The position numbers and the translations under genes are program-made. The notes under the pieces were generated by a model that worked only from the letters and a program-made list of their open reading frames with translations, did no database searches and was not told the origin of the DNA. From GYS-P2D sp964414425 (GTDB taxonomy: Bacteria > Bacteroidota > Bacteroidia > Chitinophagales > Saprospiraceae), in contig CAYPWL010000005.1 of assembly GCA_964414425.1 (NCBI GenBank), forward strand, positions 62,001 through 126,000: DNA of 64,000 nt. Direction: 5' to 3'. Positions 60,460-64,000 of the stretch are shown here, in pieces; the stretch's first letter is position 1, and the number at the start of each line of letters is the position of its first letter.

Positions 60460-61929
60460 ATGGGAGATATAAAAGGATTTATGAAGTTTGATCGGGATCT
60501 GCCAGGCAAGAGAGATCCTAAATCAAGAGTCAAGGATTATAAGGAGATCTATGTGGAGTATCCTGAGGAGAAGACCTTAGATCAAGCAGCGAGATGTATG
60601 GACTGTGGCATACCATTTTGTCATAATGGCTGTCCATTGGGTAATATCATTCCGGACTTCAATGATGCGGTTTATAAGCAGGATTGGAAGGAAGCTTTTG
60701 AGATACTCAGCAGTACAAATAACTTCCCGGAGTTTACGGGTCGCATCTGTCCGGCACCCTGTGAGAAAGCCTGTGTCCTTGGGATCAACAATGACCCCGT
60801 GACAATCGAGCATATCGAAAAATCGATTGCCGAAAAAGCATACGAAGAAGGCTGGGTGACACCAGAAGAGAATATCCAGCGCACTGGTAAGAAAGTGGCT
60901 GTAGTCGGCAGTGGTCCCGCTGGACTCGCAGCAGCGGATCAGTTGAATAAGGCAGGACATCTCGTGACACTCTATGAGCGCAATGATAAAGTAGGAGGAT
61001 TACTCCAGTACGGCATACCTGACTTCAAATTGGAGAAGTGGATCGTAGAGCGTAGGGTTCAGATCATGGAGCAATCTGGGGTAACGATAAGTACTAGCAC
61101 TAACGTAGGAAGCGACATTACACACCAAGAGCTTGTCGATCAATATGACGCAGTAGTCTTGAGTGGAGGTAGTACGATCCCCAGAGATCTACCGATACCA
61201 GGGAGAGAGCTGAAAGGAGTCCACTTTGCAATGGATTTCTTAGAACAGCGCAATCGACAAGTAGCTGGGCAGACTGAGTTTGAGCAAGAATTGATCGCTG
61301 CCACAGATAAAAACGTAGTAGTCATCGGCGGTGGAGATACTGGTGCAGATTGTGTCGGCACATCTAATCGTGATAAAGCGACCTTAGTCACCCAAATAGA
61401 GTTGCTATCTAAGCCGCCTGCGTCAAGAGCAGAGGAAACGCCTTGGCCGCTGTGGCCGATGGAGTTAAGGACTTCTAGCTCACATGAAGAGGGCTGCGAT
61501 AGACAATGGGCGATATTGACCAAGGAGTTCGTCGGCAATGATCAAGGAGAGTTGACTGGTGTTAAGCTCGTAGATATAGAATGGTACTTCGATAAAGATC
61601 AAGGAAGATCAACATTTAGAGAAGTGGCAGGCAGTGAGCGTACGATACCATGTGAGCTGGCACTGTTAGCTGTAGGGTTCATACATCCACAGCACGAAGG
61701 ACTGATCAATGATCTGAAAGTAAATCTTACAGATCGTGGCAATGTCTCTGATGAGAATTACAAGACAACAGTGGACAAGGTCTTCGTTGCAGGTGATATG
61801 AGACGTGGACAATCGCTCGTAGTATGGGCGATCAGTGAAGGCCGTGAGGCAGCTATAGAAGTGGACAAGTTTTTATCTGGTGGCAAGACTACATTGAATT
61901 CTAAGGCGTATTCGAAACTTTTAGTATAA
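60460..61929 (+). CDS. gltD: Glutamate synthase small subunit
   Basis: A 489-residue NADPH-oxidising flavoprotein. The N-terminal iron-sulfur region has C46/C49/C54/C58 (RCMDCGIPFCHNGCP) and C97/C101/C105 (ICPAPCEKAC). The FAD Rossmann motif is VAVVGSGPAGLAAADQL and the NADPH Rossmann motif NVVVIGGGDTGADCVGT. The C-terminal FAD motif is TTVDKVFVAGDMRRGQSLVVWAI. It passes electrons from NADPH through FAD and [4Fe-4S] clusters to GltB. It starts 15 bases after gltB; frr follows after 40 bases. Confidence 0.97.
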   Translation: MGDIKGFMKFDRDLPGKRDPKSRVKDYKEIYVEYPEEKTLDQAARCMDCGIPFCHNGCPLGNIIPDFNDAVYKQDWKEAFEILSSTNNFPEFTGRICPAPCEKACVLGINNDPVTIEHIEKSIAEKAYEEGWVTPEENIQRTGKKVAVVGSGPAGLAAADQLNKAGHLVTLYERNDKVGGLLQYGIPDFKLEKWIVERRVQIMEQSGVTISTSTNVGSDITHQELVDQYDAVVLSGGSTIPRDLPIPGRELKGVHFAMDFLEQRNRQVAGQTEFEQELIAATDKNVVVIGGGDTGADCVGTSNRDKATLVTQIELLSKPPASRAEETPWPLWPMELRTSSSHEEGCDRQWAILTKEFVGNDQGELTGVKLVDIEWYFDKDQGRSTFREVAGSERTIPCELALLAVGFIHPQHEGLINDLKVNLTDRGNVSDENYKTTVDKVFVAGDMRRGQSLVVWAISEGREAAIEVDKFLSGGKTTLNSKAYSKLLV

Positions 61930-61969
61930 TTGAATCCGTTTTAAAGTAGACTAACAAGTCGATGTATAT

Positions 61970-62530
61970 ATGGAAACAATAGAAAGCACCTTAGCAAGCG
62001 GAAAAGACTTATTCGATAAGACTCTTGATCACTTAGGAAGTGAATTGACTAAGATTAGAGCAGGAAAGGCCTCTCCATCAATTCTTAATGGCTTAAAAGT
62101 AGATTATTACGGGACGCCGACAGCGTTGACTCAAGTGGCCAATGTGTCTACTCCTGATGCCCGAACATTATCGATTCAACCTTGGGAGAAGAATATGCTT
62201 GGACCCATCGAGCAGTGCATCTTTCAAGCGAACTTAGGCTTAACACCGATGAATGATGGTGAGTTCGTACGTATCACAATACCACCACTCACCGAGGATC
62301 GTAGAAAGGATCTTGCCAAGCAAGCTAAGTCACTCGCAGAGGATGCCAAAGTGAGCCTGCGTAATGGACGTCATAAGATGATCGACTTCATCAAGAAGGA
62401 AGTGAAGGACGGATATCCAGAAGATAGTGGCAAGAAAAAAGAAGCAGAAGTCGATAGTATGGTAAAAACCTATACATCGAAGATCGAGTCTATGCTTGCC
62501 GCTAAGGAGAAAGACATCATGAAGGTGTAA
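61970..62530 (+). CDS. frr: Ribosome recycling factor
   Basis: A 186-residue protein of standard length. The three-helix-bundle domain and the beta domain are visible: LTKIRAGKASPSILNGLKVDYYGTPTALTQVA, SIQPWEKNMLGPIEQCI, VRITIPPLTEDRRKDLAKQAK. With EF-G it splits post-termination ribosomes. pyrH and tsf, frequent neighbours, are not present. A strong terminator follows. Confidence 0.97.
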   Translation: METIESTLASGKDLFDKTLDHLGSELTKIRAGKASPSILNGLKVDYYGTPTALTQVANVSTPDARTLSIQPWEKNMLGPIEQCIFQANLGLTPMNDGEFVRITIPPLTEDRRKDLAKQAKSLAEDAKVSLRNGRHKMIDFIKKEVKDGYPEDSGKKKEAEVDSMVKTYTSKIESMLAAKEKDIMKV

Positions 62531-62538
62531 TAATACGG

Positions 62539-62566
62539 AAGTGCTGTGGTCCACCGCACTTTTTTT
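62539..62566 (+). terminator. Rho-independent terminator after frr
   Basis: AAGTGCTGTGG (62539-62549) pairs with CCACCGCACTT (62551-62561) with one mismatch. The T-tract continues to 62566. It probably ends the gltB-gltD-frr transcripts. Confidence 0.9.
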
Positions 62567-62695
62567 ATTTCAAGTCAATTAGCTGGTTATTTTGGATTTG
62601 TTTTGGTCAGATGAATCCTAAGTTATTGACAATATGAGGAGGATCTATGACAGAGGGAATAAATCTTATGTCACTTTGGCTGTTATCTACAGTAT

Positions 62696-63058
62696 TTATC
62701 TATTCAAGTCATACTCCTGAATTAGGATCTGTGCGGTAATATTCAATTTATCAGATAGTTTTCGAATCATATTCACTGTTAATTTTCTTTTCTTATTTAG
62801 AACTTCTGATACAATTCCCTTAGATCCAATTACATCTATTAGATCTTTTTGTTTCATTTCCATTTCTTCCATACGGATCCGTATTGCCGTAATTGGGTCA
62901 GGAGATTCGATTTTATAATACTTCTCTTCATACTCCTCAATAAGAAGAGCAAGTACCTCAGCTTCTTGACCTTCTTTCGTATTGGCTTTTGCATCAAAAA
63001 TTTCGTCAAGACGTCGTAATGCTTTATCGTATTCCTTTTCTGTCGTAATCAATTTCAT
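62696..63058 (-). CDS. higA: HigA-type antitoxin (XRE family helix-turn-helix)
   Basis: ATG at 63058 gives 120 residues (MKLITTEKEYDKALRRLDEIF), the family start and one base after the higB stop; an ATG at 63076 is also in frame. The N-terminal half (EGQEAEVLALLIEEYEEKYYKI) is the toxin-binding part. The C-terminal HTH is MKQKDLIDVIGSKGIVSEVLNKKRKLTVNMIRKLSDKLNI. Toxin-first gene order and sequence match HigBA. It should bind HigB and repress the operon. Confidence 0.9.
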   Translation of the reverse strand: MKLITTEKEYDKALRRLDEIFDAKANTKEGQEAEVLALLIEEYEEKYYKIESPDPITAIRIRMEEMEMKQKDLIDVIGSKGIVSEVLNKKRKLTVNMIRKLSDKLNITAQILIQEYDLNR

Positions 63059-63059
63059 G

Positions 63060-63356
63060 CTAAATTGTGTTTGCATCTATTTTATCATATTCTTCATGCG
63101 TGCCAACGAATCTGATAAATAGCCATTGTTTGTTGTAGTTTATCTTCGCGACGAGTCTATAATCATTACCTTTTATATTAAATACGACTCTTGAGTTCTT
63201 AAGTATGCTTATAGTGGCATAATACTTTTTTATATCGTTCGGAGTTTTCCATTCCGCAGCTTTGGCAATGAGATACCAAGTCTGTAAATACTCTTTTGAT
63301 TCATTGTGCTTCTCCCAAAACTCTCGAATTGTTCGTTTAGCAACTATTCTTTTCAC
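63060..63356 (-). CDS. higB: HigB-type mRNA interferase toxin
   Basis: A RelE-superfamily ribonuclease that cleaves mRNA on the ribosome. It has RTIREFWEKHNESKEYLQTWY, EWKTPNDIKKYYATISILKNSRVVFNIKGNDYRL and the C-terminal FIRFVGTHEEYDKID, very close to the HigB consensus. No ATG is available: GTG at 63356 gives 98 residues and fits family starts, while a TTG at 63383 would add nine. The GTG form is reported. Rare starts may keep toxin output low. Confidence 0.9.
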   Translation of the reverse strand: MKRIVAKRTIREFWEKHNESKEYLQTWYLIAKAAEWKTPNDIKKYYATISILKNSRVVFNIKGNDYRLVAKINYNKQWLFIRFVGTHEEYDKIDANTI

Positions 63357-63387
63357 TGTACGAAGATAAGCAAAAGTTATCAAAATG

Positions 63388-63401
63388 AGAACTTAGGTTC
63401 T
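63388..63401. promoter_or_regulatory. Inverted repeat upstream of higB, possible HigA operator
   Basis: AGAAC-TTAG-GTTCT, 5+5 with a 4-base centre, 32 bases upstream of the higB GTG. Position is right for autoregulation by HigA; the repeat is short. Confidence 0.3.
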
Positions 63402-63420
63402 TGTGTGGGGACTAACCGAT

Positions 63421-63512
63421 CCCTGAATCTTCAGGGTCAATGTCTGGAGAACATTGAAGGTAAGGAACCATCAAATGGGTAGTCGAGCCTAATGTAGTCG
63501 TGCCTTTTAGAA
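63421..63512. repeat. Structured intergenic element, copy 1
   Basis: Successive perfect hairpins CCCTGAA-TC-TTCAGGG (63421-63436) and CAATGT-CTGGAGA-ACATTG (63438-63456), then a roughly 56-base segment (from 63451) about 70-75% identical to 63938-63992. It lies between higB and the cold-shock terminator; no gene is evident in 63384-63557. Confidence 0.45.
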
Positions 63513-63557
63513 TTGATTCTTGATTAATTAGTAACTCAGAACTTGGAAGTATAGCAT

Positions 63558-63586
63558 AAAAAAAGCCCATCACAAAATGATGGGCT
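63558..63586 (-). terminator. Rho-independent terminator of the cold-shock gene
   Basis: Perfect 9-base stem AGCCCATCA / TGATGGGCT with a CAAAA loop (63564-63586). A 7-base T-tract follows leftward (63558-63564 on the plus strand as A's). Confidence 0.92.
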
Positions 63587-63615
63587 GATATAGTTTTATA
63601 CTATAAATCTTCTTG

Positions 63616-63810
63616 TTATGTCAAAGAGACATTGACCGCATTTGGTCCTTTTTTCCCTTCTTCTACGTCAAAAGAAACTTTATCTCCTTCATTAATTGTT
63701 GTTCCGTTTAATCCATTTACATGAACAAACACATCCTTGCCACCATCGTCTGGTGTAATGAATCCGAACCCTTTACTTTCGTTAAAAAATTTAACTGTAC
63801 CGTTAGTCAT
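63616..63810 (-). CDS. cspA: Cold-shock domain protein (CspA family)
   Basis: A 64-residue OB-fold single-stranded nucleic-acid chaperone. RNP1 is KGFGFI and RNP2 is DVFVHV, in MTNGTVKFFNESKGFGFI ... EEGKKGPNAVNVSLT. The first RNP1 aromatic is Phe in FNESKGFGF and all key aromatics are retained. It is monocistronic with its own terminator; a leader of unknown length lies in 63811-63900. Which paralogue it is, and whether it is cold-induced, cannot be told. Confidence 0.95.
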   Translation of the reverse strand: MTNGTVKFFNESKGFGFITPDDGGKDVFVHVNGLNGTTINEGDKVSFDVEEGKKGPNAVNVSLT

Positions 63811-63937
63811 TATTATCTGATATAATTATATGTAGGCGAAATCCTTGAATTAGTCTCTCTGCCACAACATGTATAACGATTCCTTTCTTATTTAGTTCCA
63901 TTTCATAAAAAAAGACTGAATAACTCATTTGAGCTAC

Positions 63938-63992
63938 ATTGGAGGGAAGGAGCCATGACATGGAGGGCAGCCTAAAATGGTCATGCCTTCAT
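63938..63992. repeat. Structured intergenic element, copy 2
   Basis: Diverged copy of the segment at 63451-63506, from ACATTGGAGGGAAGGA to GGTCATGCCTT. Here CATGAC (63956-63961) can pair with GTCATG (63982-63987), flanked by GAAGG/CCTTC. It lies near the window edge, so its full extent is unknown. Confidence 0.4.
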
Positions 63993-64000
63993 TGTACTTC

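Noticed and set aside
62647..62739. 30-codon frame (ATG after AGGAGGATCT) downstream of frr
   Set aside because: A Shine-Dalgarno-like AGGAGG means little in this phylum. The frame runs into the antisense of higA and the product shows no domain or membrane helix.

Overview
The window reads as a chromosomal stretch of a Bacteroidota bacterium, most likely a marine, heterotrophic relative of the Saprospiria/Flavobacteriia (the class is inference). The phylum call rests on several things seen in the sequence. Secreted proteins carry type IX secretion C-terminal domains (ends of 3377-5017, 19870-22425 and 32227-33954). Promoters follow the TTG / TAnnTTTG pattern rather than the sigma-70 consensus (7829-7859, 11743-11774, 55885-55916). 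Shine-Dalgarno sequences are largely absent. There is a BrxA/BrxB bacilliredoxin, a DUF5777 barrel, and a split PntA. No tRNA, rRNA, CRISPR array, prophage or complete insertion sequence was recognised.

Layout. 1-1557: 3' part of feoB. 1566-5017: ECF sigma factor and membrane anti-sigma-like protein, divergent from a secreted VWA protein. 5130-7698: alginate-lyase-family lipoprotein and a LysM lytic transglycosylase. 7922-11720: pheS-hisS-gatA operon behind a good promoter. 11821-18112: O-antigen ligase family protein, rpoN, Xaa-Pro aminopeptidase, a 44-residue membrane protein, mscS and recX. 18220-22425: two large secreted proteins, the second with SdrD-B-like modules and a sorting domain. 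22506-27214: bacilliredoxin, DUF5777 barrel plus dihaem cytochrome c, and a lone molybdopterin oxidoreductase. 27409-32163: leftward run of gamma-carbonic-anhydrase-like protein, TraB/GumN lipoprotein, rlmB, a coiled-coil protein with an acidic tail, and asd. 32227-35514: secreted lamin-tail protein, elaA, pcm and a small membrane protein. 35164-36470: tandem intergenic repeats broken by a 100-N assembly gap. 36482-42590: M14 peptidase, lipoprotein, tadA, guaB and a 3-methyladenine glycosylase.

42604-50021 is the most accessory-looking part. It is a leftward, tightly coupled set: an aldehyde dehydrogenase, a DUF3604 protein, an alpha/beta hydrolase, a haloalkane-dehalogenase-like enzyme and a DUF1330-like protein. 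A TetR regulator heads it. Divergent from the regulator is a membrane fatty-acid hydroxylase fused to two CDGSH iron-sulfur motifs. A perfect inverted repeat between regulator and hydroxylase is a good operator candidate. Together the genes suggest a regulated route that oxidises a hydrophobic alkyl or halo-alkyl compound through alcohol and aldehyde to acid; the substrate cannot be read from sequence.

50219-62530 returns to core functions: recQ, a three-gene proton-translocating transhydrogenase (pntAa-pntAb-pntB), glutamate synthase gltB-gltD and frr. Transhydrogenase followed by NADPH-dependent glutamate synthase makes metabolic sense for ammonia assimilation. The right end holds a HigBA-type toxin-antitoxin pair, a cold-shock protein, and two diverged copies of a short intergenic element flanking the cold-shock gene.
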